Assembly (NCBI GenBank): GCA_963722715.1
Contig: CAVROA010000015.1
Location: 62,001-126,000, forward strand
Reading direction: 5' to 3'
Length of the DNA stretch: 64,000 nt
Source of the DNA: DASQGA01 sp963722715
GTDB lineage: Bacteria > Actinomycetota > Thermoleophilia > Gaiellales > Gaiellaceae
The position numbers were made by a program, and so were the translations under genes. Below the pieces are notes generated by a model, which was not told where the DNA came from, ran no database searches, and saw nothing but the letters and a program-made list of their open reading frames with translations. Shown here piece by piece: positions 49,482 through 58,258 of the stretch; position 1 is the stretch's first letter, and each line of letters begins with the position of its first letter.

Positions 49482-50596
49482 CCGGCGAGGCGGCCGAGGG
49501 CGGCGGCCAGGGCATCGACGCAGAGGGCGGCGTCCTCCGGGCTCGTGTACTCCTCGGGGGCATGGCTGATGCCGCCGACGCTTCGGACGAAGAGCATGCC
49601 GGCCTGCACGCCCGAGGCCGCGAGGATGCCGGCATCGTGCCCGGCACCCGACGCCAACTCGAAGACCGGAAGCCGTAGCCGCTCGATCTCCTCGCCGAGC
49701 ACGTTCGTGACCGCTGCGTCCATCGCCACAGGTGGGGTGACCGCGAGCTCGGCCCCGATCGCGTCGAGGAGGGCGTCGAGGCGCGTCTGATCGGGCGCGC
49801 GCGCGTCGACGGTCAGCGTGACGCTCCCCGGGACGACATTCGCCGCGCCTGGCTCGACCACGAGGTTGCCGACCGTGGCCACCGCCCCTTCGATCCCGGC
49901 AGCGGCATCACGCACGTGCAGAACGAATTCAGCCGCTGAGCAGAGTGCGTCCTCGCGTGCGTCCATGGGCGTCGTCCCTGCATGACGCGGAACACCGGCG
50001 AACTCGACCGTCCCACGGGCCTGGCCGGCGATCGAGGTCACAATGCCGAGCGGAACGCCTGCGCGCTCGAGAACCGGGCCCTGTTCGATGTGAGCCTCCA
50101 CAAAAACAGCAGGGAGGCCGCCCCCAGCAGTCTGAGGCGGCAACCCCAGCGCTTCCAGCTCGCCGCGCCCGACCAGACCGCACCGAGCCCGGCTCCCGAG
50201 ACACCCGGGGGCGTAGGACGATCCTTCCTCGTCCCTGAAGGCCACGACGGCCACGGTCCGGCCGGGTGCTTGGAGCCGGTTGACGGCCTCGAGCCCGGCA
50301 ACGACGCCGAGGGCGCCGTCGAAGCGCCCCCCGGCCGGAACCGAGTCCAGGTGCGAGCCGGTCCAAAGCTCTCCGGCAGCCGGATCCGACCCGGCCAGGC
50401 GACCGAAAAGGTTTCCCCAGGCATCCCTCTCGACAGCAAGCCCCGCCTCTTCCATCCACCCGGAAGCAAGCTCATGGGCAGCGTCCTCGGCAGCGCTGAG
50501 GCCGGGGCGGTTCGCTCCCTTCCCGCCTCCGATCCCGTAGAGCCGCTCGAGGCGCTCGAGGATCTGCTCGGCGCTCCTTGATCCGGTCATCGTCAT
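49478..50596 (-). CDS. Allantoate amidohydrolase / N-carbamoyl-amino-acid hydrolase (M20 family)
   Basis: A 372-residue zinc hydrolase. LWTGSHLDSVPAGGRFDGAL and VVAFRDEEGSSYAPGCLGSR carry the dinuclear metal ligands, VFVEAHIEQGPVLE the third site, and ELASGAGHDAGILA the C-terminal His. Allantoate and carbamoyl-amino-acid hydrolases cannot be told apart by eye; the adjacent urate pathway favours an allantoate or ureido substrate. No allantoinase gene is in the window. Confidence 0.85.
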   Translation of the reverse strand: MTMTGSRSAEQILERLERLYGIGGGKGANRPGLSAAEDAAHELASGWMEEAGLAVERDAWGNLFGRLAGSDPAAGELWTGSHLDSVPAGGRFDGALGVVAGLEAVNRLQAPGRTVAVVAFRDEEGSSYAPGCLGSRARCGLVGRGELEALGLPPQTAGGGLPAVFVEAHIEQGPVLERAGVPLGIVTSIAGQARGTVEFAGVPRHAGTTPMDAREDALCSAAEFVLHVRDAAAGIEGAVATVGNLVVEPGAANVVPGSVTLTVDARAPDQTRLDALLDAIGAELAVTPPVAMDAAVTNVLGEEIERLRLPVFELASGAGHDAGILAASGVQAGMLFVRSVGGISHAPEEYTSPEDAALCVDALAAALGRLAG

Positions 50597-50698
50597 GTCC
50601 TACATCATCTTCGTGAACACGCGATCCCGAGATGGGGAGCATCCAGGGCTGGAGGGCCGTCCCGCTCCTCACGGGACAAGTCGGCTGAGCCTAGAGGT

Positions 50699-52183
50699 CT
50701 AGAGGCCGAACGGGTTGACCGGTTTGGAGCCCGTGGAGACGACAACGCTCTTCGTCTCGAGATACATGTCGAGCGCCTCGATCCCGAGCTCCCGGCCGAA
50801 GCCTGACTGTTTGTAGCCTCCGAACGGAATCCCGGGGAAGGCCGAATACGGGGCATTGATGCCAACTGTCCCGGACTTGATCTGGCGCGCGAGTCGATGC
50901 CCGCGGCCGGGATCACCGGTCCAGACGGTTGCCACCAGGCCGTACTTGATGTCGTTGGCGATTCGGATGGCGTCCTTTTCGTCCTCGAACGGAATCACCG
51001 AGACGACTGGGCCGAAGATCTCCTCCTGCGCCACGAGCATGCGGTTGTCCACGTTCGCGAGCACCGTGGGCGGGTAGAAGGTTCCCTTCCCCTCCGGCAG
51101 CTCGCCACCCGTGACGATCTCGACCCCTTCGTCGCGCCCCTGCTCGACGAAGCCGTGCACCTTCTCACGATGCGCGTCGGAGATGAGTGCTCCCATCTGG
51201 GTCTCGGCGTCGAGTGGGTCGCCGACTTTGAGCTTGGCCGTCGTCTCGGTGAAGCGCGAGACGAACTCGTCGTAGATGGGCTGCTCGACGAGCACCCGGG
51301 AGCGGGCGTCGCAGCTCTGACCGGCCGAGTAGTAGATGGCATAAACCGAGGAGGGGATCGCGTCGTCGAGGTTCGCATCCGCGAAGACGAGGCTCGGGCT
51401 CTTGCCCCCCAGCTCGAGCGAGAGGCGCTTGATGGGCTCGGCGCAGAGCCGCATGACCTCGCTGCCGGTGCGAGTCGAGCCGGTGAACGCGACCTTGTCG
51501 ACCCCGGGGTGCGAGACGAGGTAGGCGCCGGTCGTCGGGCCGTCGCCGGGGAGAACGTTGACGACCCCGGCAGGGATGCCGACTTCGGCTGCAAACTCGG
51601 CCAGGCGCAGGGCGCTCAGCGGGGTCGCAGGGTCGGGCTTCAGGACGACCGTGCACCCGGCGGCCAGCGCCGGTGAAAGCTTCCAGGCGGCCAGCATGAT
51701 CGGGTAGTTCCAGGGAACGATCTGGGCACATACGCCTACGGGCTCCCGGAGTGTGTACGAGAGGACGGAACCGCCGATCGGAATGGAGCGGCCGGCAATC
51801 GATCCGATCGCGGATGCGAAGTAGCGGAAGTTCTCGACCGCCGTCGCGACCTCGCCCTTGACCGACGACATTGCCTTGCCGACGTTCCGCGTCTCGAGGT
51901 CTACGAGCTCCTTCCGGTTCGCGTGGAGGGCATCGGCGAGCGCGTGCAGGAGGCGCGAGCGCTCGGTCGGCGGCGTCTTCCCCCAGGGCCCGTCGAGCGC
52001 GGCACGGGCAGCCGAGACAGCGCTGTCCACGTCTTCGGGGCCGGCAATCGCCGCCCTGGCCAGCGGCTCCCCGGTGGCGGGCTCGTGAAGCTCGCGAACC
52101 TCACCCGAGGCGGGCTCGACGAGCGCGCCGTCGATGAAAAGTCCGTACTCCCGCACGGTCGCGACAGCCATCGGCGGCACCAT
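50699..52183 (-). CDS. NAD(P)-dependent aldehyde dehydrogenase
   Basis: A 494-residue ALDH. VPWNYPIMLAAWKLSPALAA (cofactor-binding Asn and Lys), FTGSTRTGSEV, LELGGKSPSLVFADANL (general-base Glu) and YSAGQSCDARSRV (catalytic Cys) are all intact. It resembles betaine-aldehyde or gamma-aminobutyraldehyde dehydrogenases, which would fit with gabT, but specificity is open. An alternative ATG start lies 12 bp downstream. Confidence 0.92.
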   Translation of the reverse strand: MVPPMAVATVREYGLFIDGALVEPASGEVRELHEPATGEPLARAAIAGPEDVDSAVSAARAALDGPWGKTPPTERSRLLHALADALHANRKELVDLETRNVGKAMSSVKGEVATAVENFRYFASAIGSIAGRSIPIGGSVLSYTLREPVGVCAQIVPWNYPIMLAAWKLSPALAAGCTVVLKPDPATPLSALRLAEFAAEVGIPAGVVNVLPGDGPTTGAYLVSHPGVDKVAFTGSTRTGSEVMRLCAEPIKRLSLELGGKSPSLVFADANLDDAIPSSVYAIYYSAGQSCDARSRVLVEQPIYDEFVSRFTETTAKLKVGDPLDAETQMGALISDAHREKVHGFVEQGRDEGVEIVTGGELPEGKGTFYPPTVLANVDNRMLVAQEEIFGPVVSVIPFEDEKDAIRIANDIKYGLVATVWTGDPGRGHRLARQIKSGTVGINAPYSAFPGIPFGGYKQSGFGRELGIEALDMYLETKSVVVSTGSKPVNPFGL

Positions 52184-52388
52184 ACCGATTGACGCGCGTC
52201 TAATTTTGGGGGCCCCATCGGCCCCCTCCTGGGGCCGACTCTAGCCCAGCTGGGCGCGCGTGTGGGTGACGGCTTCGCAACGACTCTCCGCGCGCTCCGG
52301 CGGCTCGCCCTGGCCCGATCCGAGCCGCCTCGATGTGGGAAGCGCCACCCCAAACGACCTGAGCTTGCTGCGCCGCGCCCCGAGTGGA

Positions 52389-53576
52389 TCAGCCGCGACC
52401 CGCTTCGGTTCGCTCGAAGACTGCCGCCTGGCCCTGGCCGACCCCCACGCAAAGCGTCGCGAGCCCGAAGCGACCCCCTCTGCGGCCGAGCTCGTGGAGG
52501 AGCGTCACGACCAGGCGAGCACCGCTCATCCCGAGCGGATGACCGACCGCGATCGCACCGCCGTTCACGTTTACCCGCTCCGGGTCGAATCCGAGCTCGC
52601 GGATCACGTGCAGGCTCTGCGAGGCGAACGCCTCGTTCAGCTCGACGAGATCGATGTCCGCAACCTCGAGTCCGGCCCGCGCAAGAGCCTTTTGCACCGC
52701 GGGAACCGGACCGATTCCCATCACCCGCGGGTCAACGCCCGCAACGGCGCTCGCGACGAAACGGCCGAGTGGCTCGATGCCGAGCTCGCGAGCCTTCTCC
52801 TGACTGGCAACGACGAGGGCCGCGGCACCGTCGTTCAGCCCGCTCGAGTTCCCTGCCGTCACGGTCCCGCCCTCCCGGAAGGCGGGCTTGAGCGTGGAGA
52901 GCTTCTCGAGCGTCGAGTCCGCCCGTGGTTGTTCGTCGGCGTCGATCCCGTCGACTGGCACGAGCTCCTCCCGAAAACGACCTGCCTCGACTGCGGCGGC
53001 GTGGCGCCGCTGGCTCTCGAGCGCGAATGCATCCTGGTCCTCTCGGGAGACCGACCATCGCTCCGCGACGTTCTCCCCCGTCTCGCCCATCGACTCCAGA
53101 GGAAACTTCTCCTCGAGCCGCGGATTCGGAAAGCGCCAGCCGAGGGTCGTATCCCAGACGGTACGGTCTCCCCGCTCGTAGGCCTGCTCCGACTTAGCCA
53201 GAACCAGTGGGGCTCTCGTCATCGACTCCACTCCCCCGGCCACGAACAGGTCGCCGTCTCCGGCACGGATAGCGTGGCAGGCGGAGACGACGGCCGAGAG
53301 ACCCGAGGCGCAGAGCCGGTTCACGGTCACTCCCGCGACGGTCTCCGGAAGCCCGGCTAGGAGCGCTGCCATCCGGGCGACGTTTCGATTGTCCTCGCCG
53401 GCCTGGTTCGCGCAGCCGAAGTACACGTCCTCGATCTCCGCCGCATCGATCCCGGCTCGCTCCACTGCGGCGGCGATCGCAAGCGCCGCCAGGTCGTCGG
53501 CGCGGTGCTCGGAGAGTGCGCCCCCGTAGCGCCCTATTGGAGTGCGGACGCCAGCCAGAATCACTGCCTCAGCCAT
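52389..53576 (-). CDS. Thiolase (acetyl-CoA or 3-oxoadipyl-CoA acyltransferase)
   Basis: A 395-residue thiolase with catalytic Cys in TVNRLCASGLSAVVSA, His in GGAIAVGHPLGMSGAR, and Cys in ATLCVGVGQGQA. VYFGCANQAGEDNRNVARMA resembles PcaF/PaaJ-type 3-oxoadipyl-CoA thiolases, so it may complete phenylacetate degradation, although general acetyl-CoA acetyltransferase activity cannot be excluded. Confidence 0.9.
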   Translation of the reverse strand: MAEAVILAGVRTPIGRYGGALSEHRADDLAALAIAAAVERAGIDAAEIEDVYFGCANQAGEDNRNVARMAALLAGLPETVAGVTVNRLCASGLSAVVSACHAIRAGDGDLFVAGGVESMTRAPLVLAKSEQAYERGDRTVWDTTLGWRFPNPRLEEKFPLESMGETGENVAERWSVSREDQDAFALESQRRHAAAVEAGRFREELVPVDGIDADEQPRADSTLEKLSTLKPAFREGGTVTAGNSSGLNDGAAALVVASQEKARELGIEPLGRFVASAVAGVDPRVMGIGPVPAVQKALARAGLEVADIDLVELNEAFASQSLHVIRELGFDPERVNVNGGAIAVGHPLGMSGARLVVTLLHELGRRGGRFGLATLCVGVGQGQAAVFERTEAGRG

Positions 53577-53596
53577 GAGGCCAGTCTACTTTCGGG

Positions 53597-54427
53597 CTAG
53601 GTGACGAACTCGACCCGAACAGGGGAGTCGAAGGCGCCTGCTCGCTCGCCACGCTCGAGCAGCTCGCGAACCGCGTGACGGCCCTCGTCGCCGTAGTCCT
53701 GCGTCAGCTCGTTCACGTACATCCCGACGAAGCGGTCCACGAGCGCCGGGTCGAGGTCGCGCCCGTACTGGATCGCGTAGGCAAGGGCCTCCGTGCGGCT
53801 CGAAAGGCCGGCCTCGATCGACTCCGCCAGCACCTCGCAGAGCTCGTGCAGGAGCTCCGGGCCGAGATCCCGCCTGGCCACGCTGATTCCGAGTGGGAGG
53901 GGAAGGCCTGTCTCGAGCAGCCACCACTCGCCGAGGTCGACCACGCGGTGAAACCCTTGGCGCCCGTACGTGAGCTGACCCTCGTGGATGAGGAGCCCCG
54001 CGTCCGAGCGACCGGAGCGGACCTCCTCCATGACCTGGTCGGACGCAACCTCACGGTGGCGGAAGTCGGCCCCGAGGAAGAGTCGCAGGACGAGATACGC
54101 CGTCGTCATCCGCCCGGGGACGGCAATCTCGAGGTCGCGAAGACCTTCCGGGCTCATGGGCTCACGCGTGATGACCACCGGCCCATACCCGGAGCCCATG
54201 GTGGCTCCGTGCGGAAGAATGATGTAGCAGTCCTGCACGAAGGGGTAGGTGTGCAGCGAGATCCCGCTCACCTCGAGCCGCCCTTCGAGCGCCCATTCGT
54301 TCAGCGTCTGGGTGTCCTGGAGGACGTGCTCGAACTCGAACACACGTTGATCGACCGCGCCGGAGGCGAGGCCCCAGAACATGAATGCATCCTCCGGATT
54401 GGGGCTGTGGCCGAGCCGAATCAGCAA
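53597..54427 (-). CDS. mqnD: 1,4-dihydroxy-6-naphthoate synthase (futalosine pathway)
   Basis: About 276 residues. RLGHSPNPEDAFMFWGLASG, the typical MqnD opening, and FVQDCYIILPHGATMGSGYG, GRMTTAYLVLRLFLGA and LIHEGQLTYGRQGFHRVVDLGE are clear. It converts cyclic dehypoxanthine futalosine, so this organism probably makes menaquinone by the futalosine route. The start is uncertain: TTG 54427 fits the family, TTG 54445 is possible. Divergent from the DtxR-type regulator. Confidence 0.92.
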   Translation of the reverse strand: MLIRLGHSPNPEDAFMFWGLASGAVDQRVFEFEHVLQDTQTLNEWALEGRLEVSGISLHTYPFVQDCYIILPHGATMGSGYGPVVITREPMSPEGLRDLEIAVPGRMTTAYLVLRLFLGADFRHREVASDQVMEEVRSGRSDAGLLIHEGQLTYGRQGFHRVVDLGEWWLLETGLPLPLGISVARRDLGPELLHELCEVLAESIEAGLSSRTEALAYAIQYGRDLDPALVDRFVGMYVNELTQDYGDEGRHAVRELLERGERAGAFDSPVRVEFVT

Positions 54428-54486
54428 GGCGGCCGAGGGTAGCAATGCCTCTCCGGCCGCGACGCAGGGAGCGGCGCCTCGTAGAC

Positions 54487-54503
54487 TTTGAGACGTGTCT
54501 AAA
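54487..54503. promoter_or_regulatory. Possible autoregulatory site over the DtxR-type start
   Basis: TTTGAGACGTGTCTAAA is an imperfect inverted repeat that spans the GTG start of the metal regulator. Sites of this kind occur in DtxR/MntR autoregulation, but the match to a known box is loose. Confidence 0.25.
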
Positions 54504-55154
54504 CCTGTCCTCAGCGACGCCATCCAGGATTACCTGAAGGAGATCTACAAGCTGCAAGCAGCAGGCGAGCGCGCGACCACGTCCGCGATCGCACGTCGCA
54601 TGGGAGTCGCCCCGTCGTCTGTGACCTCGATGCTGAAGAAGCTCGCCGCCCTCGGGCTGGCCGACCACGCTCCCTACCAGGGGGTTGAGCTCACAGAGGC
54701 AGGCGGGAAGATCGCGCTCGAGGTGATCCGGCACCACCGACTGCTGGAGCAGTACCTGGCGCAGACGCTGGGCCTCGGGATCGACGCCGTGCATGCAGAG
54801 GCGGACCGGCTCGAGCACGTCATCTCGGAGGAGCTCGAGGCGCGGATCGATCAGGCGCTCGGGTATCCCACGCACGACCCGCACGGAGACCCCATTCCGG
54901 ACGCTGCGCTGAACGTCGAGCGTCCGGTGCTCCGGTCCCTCGAGACACTCGCGCCGGGCGAGGCCGCCACTGTCAAGAGGATTCCGGACGGGGACGCGGG
55001 CCTCCTCCGGTATCTCGCCGAGCTCGACCTCCTACCAGGCTGCCTTGTGACCGTCCGAAGCGCAGCACCCTTCGGCGGGCCGGTCACGATCGATGTCGCA
55101 GGAAGCGAGCACGCCATCTCCCGCGAGCTCGCAGGCCAGATCGGCGTCGCCTGA
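54495..55154 (+). CDS. DtxR/MntR-family metal-dependent regulator
   Basis: A 219-residue regulator with an N-terminal winged helix (DAIQDYLKEIYKLQAAGE, SAIARRMGVAPSSVTSMLKK), a dimerisation and metal-binding domain (RHHRLLEQYLAQTLGL, EADRLEHVISEELEARI with the usual H and E ligands), and a C-terminal SH3-like FeoA domain (LLPGCLVTVRSAAP). The length favours the full DtxR/IdeR form over short MntR. Whether it senses Fe or Mn is open. The GTG start has no ribosome-binding site and may be leaderless. Confidence 0.88.
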   Translation: MSKPVLSDAIQDYLKEIYKLQAAGERATTSAIARRMGVAPSSVTSMLKKLAALGLADHAPYQGVELTEAGGKIALEVIRHHRLLEQYLAQTLGLGIDAVHAEADRLEHVISEELEARIDQALGYPTHDPHGDPIPDAALNVERPVLRSLETLAPGEAATVKRIPDGDAGLLRYLAELDLLPGCLVTVRSAAPFGGPVTIDVAGSEHAISRELAGQIGVA

Positions 55155-55163
55155 CAATCCCTC

Positions 55164-55514
55164 CTAGTGGAGGGGGTGGCCGAAGAACCAGCGCTCGAGC
55201 GGCTTCAGCAGCTCTTCTTCGGCGAACGGCTCCACGTCCTCGTTCAGCCCGTCGCCGGAGGAGACTCTGAGGTCGTCCGAGAGCGCGTTGTTCGCGGCCT
55301 CGAGCGCGTCCCCCATCTCGTAGCCCTCGAACACGAAGTCCTGGCGCCCGGGTGCGACGACCGAACGTGACTTGGGGTCGATCGCTCGGCCGACGGACCA
55401 GACCGCGCCGGGCCGACGCTCGATCCAGATGACGATCTCCTCGCGAACGCCGTCCTCGCCGACCCCGTGCAGCACGCGCTGCGCGAACCGCTTCGACTCC
55501 GCGTCTCGCTCCAC
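55164..55514 (-). CDS. Conserved hypothetical protein
   Basis: A roughly 116-residue soluble acidic protein starting VERDAESKRFAQRVLHG; WSVGRAIDPKSRSV and a C-terminal LLKPLERWFFGHPLH are the most distinctive stretches. No family is recognised. A TTG start at 55529 would add five residues. Convergent with the metal regulator (9-bp gap) and divergent from the small gene at 55537. Confidence 0.55.
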   Translation of the reverse strand: MERDAESKRFAQRVLHGVGEDGVREEIVIWIERRPGAVWSVGRAIDPKSRSVVAPGRQDFVFEGYEMGDALEAANNALSDDLRVSSGDGLNEDVEPFAEEELLKPLERWFFGHPLH

Positions 55515-55536
55515 GGCCTCAGGATACAATCGACGC

Positions 55537-55797
55537 GTGGGCTTCCTTCAGCGCCTGTTCAAGGGAGAGCAAAAGGAGACCTCCGCGGCTTCGCGCGGAA
55601 GCTCGAAGGAGGAGGCGCTGGCCGCGTACATCGTTCGCGAGCACCGGCTCGGCCGCTCGATCGAAGAGATCGTCGAAGACCCGTATCTGAAAAACCGCGC
55701 AAGTGAGGAGCAGCGCCGTCGTCTGCTCGAGCGACCCGAGGTGATCCACGCAATCGGCGAGGACACCGCGGCCATGGCCCGCGAGCAGATCTCCTAG
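55537..55797 (+). CDS. Small conserved hypothetical protein
   Basis: An 86-residue, charged, probably helical protein from GTG 55537: VGFLQRLFKGEQKETSAASR, EHRLGRSIEEIVEDPYLKNR and RLLERPEVIHAIGEDTAAMA. No domain recognised. Codons upstream of the GTG in the same frame are antisense to the divergent gene and are rejected. Ends 13 bp before the convergent cyclodeaminase homologue. Confidence 0.6.
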   Translation: MGFLQRLFKGEQKETSAASRGSSKEEALAAYIVREHRLGRSIEEIVEDPYLKNRASEEQRRRLLERPEVIHAIGEDTAAMAREQIS

Positions 55798-55809
55798 ACA
55801 GCTACCCGC

Positions 55810-56736
55810 CTACAGGGTGGTACCGGCCCCGCGCTCGGTCGCGCGATCCAGGACGAGCTTGGCGACCGCGAGGTCCTCGGCCGCGATGCCAAGGCTCTTG
55901 AAGAGGACGATGTCGTCCTGGCTTTGCCGTCCTGCGACCTCTCCTCCGACCACCTCGGCTAGCTCGTGCACCTCGAGCCAGTCGAGCACACCGCGCTCCA
56001 CCGGCTCCACCAGGTCGCCGGCCTCGACCAGCGCCTGCTCCTTCGAATCGCAGCAAACGAACGTTGCACGTTCCACGAGGGCGTTGTCGAGCTCGCGCGC
56101 TTCCAGGCGATTGGCGCCGACCGCGCAGACAAGCGCCCCCGGGCGAAGCCACTCGCCCCGGAGAACCGGATCCTTGGAGGTGGTCGCCGTGACGACGATG
56201 TCCTGTTCGGCGGCGTCTCGGTTGTACTCCGCGGCTTCGGCGCTCATGCGGGAGCAGAACTCCGCGAGCCGTTCTTCGTTCCGGCAGTAGGCCACGACAC
56301 GTTCGATCGGGAGCACTGCGCGGATCGACTCCACCTGGCTCTCGGCCTGCCAGCCGCAGCCGATGATCCCGAGTGAGGTCGCCCCTTCCCGGGCAAGATG
56401 CCGCGCGGCCACCGCGCTCGCGGCTCCAGTTCGCCGCTGGCCCAACCTGTCGGCCTCGATGAGCGCGAGGAGCTCGGGACGGTCGGCCGCGAACAGCGCC
56501 ACGACGAATTTGGCGCCCTCCGCGAAGCCAACATACGCCTTGAGCCCGGCGACTCCGAGCTCCAAGTCCGCGGCGGACATGACGTGCAGGAGGCCGGACT
56601 CGAGCCCGAGCCGATAGCGCGGGCGAATCTCGACAACGCCCCGCGCGATTCGCCCGAAGCAGGCCTCGACAGCCTCGACAGCGTCGGCTGCCGGCAGAAG
56701 CTCGTCCACATCGGCCTCGCGCAGGTAGAGAGGCAT
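55810..56736 (-). CDS. Ornithine cyclodeaminase / mu-crystallin family protein
   Basis: A 308-residue NAD(P)-binding protein. ADVDELLPAADAVEAVEACF, GLKAYVGFAEGAKFVV and the Rossmann motif LGIIGCGWQAESQVESIRA are typical, followed by DIVVTATTSKDPVL and VCAVGANRLEARELD. Members act as ornithine cyclodeaminases, alanine dehydrogenases or ketimine reductases; the reaction here is unknown. Divergent from the Rieske ferredoxin gene. Confidence 0.87.
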   Translation of the reverse strand: MPLYLREADVDELLPAADAVEAVEACFGRIARGVVEIRPRYRLGLESGLLHVMSAADLELGVAGLKAYVGFAEGAKFVVALFAADRPELLALIEADRLGQRRTGAASAVAARHLAREGATSLGIIGCGWQAESQVESIRAVLPIERVVAYCRNEERLAEFCSRMSAEAAEYNRDAAEQDIVVTATTSKDPVLRGEWLRPGALVCAVGANRLEARELDNALVERATFVCCDSKEQALVEAGDLVEPVERGVLDWLEVHELAEVVGGEVAGRQSQDDIVLFKSLGIAAEDLAVAKLVLDRATERGAGTTL

Positions 56737-56759
56737 GGCTGGATAATCCAGGAACGTGG

Positions 56760-57101
56760 ATGAAGTCGCGCAGGTCCGGAATGGCGTCCTCAGCCGAACG
56801 CTGGCTTAGCGTGCCGGCCGACGTCCTCGGTGAGGACGGGCGCGCGGTGATCGCGACCACGGAAGGCGACGTGGCGCTGCTCCGCGTGGAAGGCGAGCTC
56901 TATGCCGTCGACAATGCCTGCCCGCACGAGGGAAACCCCCTGGTGGAGGCCGACGTCCTGGGGCAGACCCTCGTTTGCGTCTATCACGGGTGGCGCTTCG
57001 ACCTGGAGACCGGAGCGTGCCTCGCCGGCGAAGACCCGGTACGCCGCTATCCCGTAGAGACCCGCGGCGACCGGATCTGGATCGACCTCGGCGAGGGCTA
57101 G
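56760..57101 (+). CDS. Rieske-type 2Fe-2S ferredoxin
   Basis: A 113-residue soluble Rieske protein (NirD/biphenyl-dioxygenase-ferredoxin type): cluster motifs ACPHEGNPLVEADV and CVYHGWRFDLETG provide the Cys-His pairs. No membrane segment. It could donate electrons to an oxygenase. The start ATG 56760 has AGGAACG upstream; ATG 56781 is also possible. Its TAG stop is shared with the left end of the second repeat element. Confidence 0.85.
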   Translation: MKSRRSGMASSAERWLSVPADVLGEDGRAVIATTEGDVALLRVEGELYAVDNACPHEGNPLVEADVLGQTLVCVYHGWRFDLETGACLAGEDPVRRYPVETRGDRIWIDLGEG

Positions 57102-57263
57102 ATGGTTGGTCGGTAATTGGCGCGCCCGCGGGGACGGGTCAGACCAAGCCAGGATGTGCCATCGTCCGCAGGCAAGGCTAGAAGCCTTGACAAGGGCGAG
57201 GGTGCGGCCTGGCGCCGTGTCTGGGCCGCCATCCGTGGGTGTGGTAATTGTCGATCAACCATC
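57101..57263. mobile_element. 163-bp terminal-inverted-repeat element, copy 2 (MITE-like)
   Basis: Inverted relative to copy 1 at 17420-17582, equal in length and ungapped, with 11 differences. The ends are perfect inverted repeats including the flank: CTAGATGGTTG on the left and CAACCATCTAG on the right. Each outer TAG is the stop codon of a flanking convergent gene. An exactly central 7-bp hairpin (57173-57189) and the further inverted pairs CAGAC/GTCTG and GCCAGG/CCTGGC suggest one long cruciform or RNA stem. TA on both sides could be a target-site duplication. Confidence 0.8.
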
Positions 57264-58174
57264 TAGAGCCGCACGCGGCTCCAGGGGATTCCGGGATCGC
57301 TGTAGGCCTCGGGGTGAAGCAGGTAGGCGAGGAGCTCAATGCCGTCGGCGAGCCGCGGGCCGGGACGTGAGAAATATGCGTTCCCATCCACCGCGAACAC
57401 TCTGCTGTCGCGCCGGGCCACTGTCCCCAGGAGATGCGCGCTCAGATCGAGGGTGACCACCTCGCCGAGAGTCCTGTCGAGGTCGAAGCCGCACGGGGCC
57501 AGCACGACCACGTCGGGATCGAGCCCCGCAACGTCGAGCCAGCGCATCCGGTGGGAAGGCTCGCCCGACGTCCCGGCGACGTCCACTCCGCCGGCGATCG
57601 CGACCATGTCGGGTACCCAGTGACCCGCCGAGTAAGGCGGCTCGACCCACTCGGAGATGAAGATGCGCGGGGCCCCCTCGATCCCAAGCAGCGCTCCTCG
57701 GACCCGGTCGACGCGCGCTCGCATGCCGGCGACCAGCTCGGCGGCAGCCGCATCCGCACCGAGCCATGAGCCCAGTGAGACGATGCCGTCCAGCACGTCC
57801 TCGAAGGTCGACGGTGAGTAGTCGATGACGCCGACGTCGATCTTGGTGAGCGCGATCGCATCGTCGACCCCGCTGCGGGACACCGCACAGACCTCGCAGA
57901 GCTCCTGCGCAACGACGATGTCGGCCTCGACCTCCCGCCAGACGTCCGCATCGATTGCGTAGAGCGGACGGCCGGACGCCGCCGCCGCCGAGACTGCGGC
58001 ATCGATCTCGGAGCTCGAGAGATCTCCGGTCTGGACGAGCGACGCCGTCACGACCGGCCGCTCCTGAGCCTCTGCGGGCCAGTCGCACTCGTGTGTGACG
58101 CCGACCACTTGATCGCCGAGCCCGAGTGCGAACAGGATCTCGGTTGCCGCCGGAACCAGCGAGCAAACTCTCAT
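57263..58174 (-). CDS. BtuF-like cobalamin/siderophore-binding protein without signal peptide
   Basis: A 303-residue helical-backbone-type periplasmic-binding domain: VCSLVPAATEILFALGLGD, VVGVTHECDWPAEA, then GHWVPDMVAIAGGVDVAGT, PDVVVLAPCGFDLDRTLGE and YFSRPGPRLADGIELLAYL. These match the cobalamin-binding BtuF family. No signal peptide or lipobox is seen, so it may be cytoplasmic, as in other signal-less homologues of unknown role. Its TAG stop lies at the right end of the repeat. Confidence 0.85.
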   Translation of the reverse strand: MRVCSLVPAATEILFALGLGDQVVGVTHECDWPAEAQERPVVTASLVQTGDLSSSEIDAAVSAAAASGRPLYAIDADVWREVEADIVVAQELCEVCAVSRSGVDDAIALTKIDVGVIDYSPSTFEDVLDGIVSLGSWLGADAAAAELVAGMRARVDRVRGALLGIEGAPRIFISEWVEPPYSAGHWVPDMVAIAGGVDVAGTSGEPSHRMRWLDVAGLDPDVVVLAPCGFDLDRTLGEVVTLDLSAHLLGTVARRDSRVFAVDGNAYFSRPGPRLADGIELLAYLLHPEAYSDPGIPWSRVRL

Positions 58175-58258
58175 CAGGGCACCCTAGTTGCTGGCCCGAA
58201 CCGCCTTCGAGTCATCATGGCCTCGACGCAGCGGACGCCGGACTCGAAGGCGCTTGAG

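Noticed and set aside
52208..52226. GGGGGCC/GGCCCCC stem-loop between the thiolase and aldehyde dehydrogenase genes
   Set aside because: The T-run precedes rather than follows the stem on the plus strand, and on the minus strand it is followed by an A-run, so it is not a canonical terminator for either direction.
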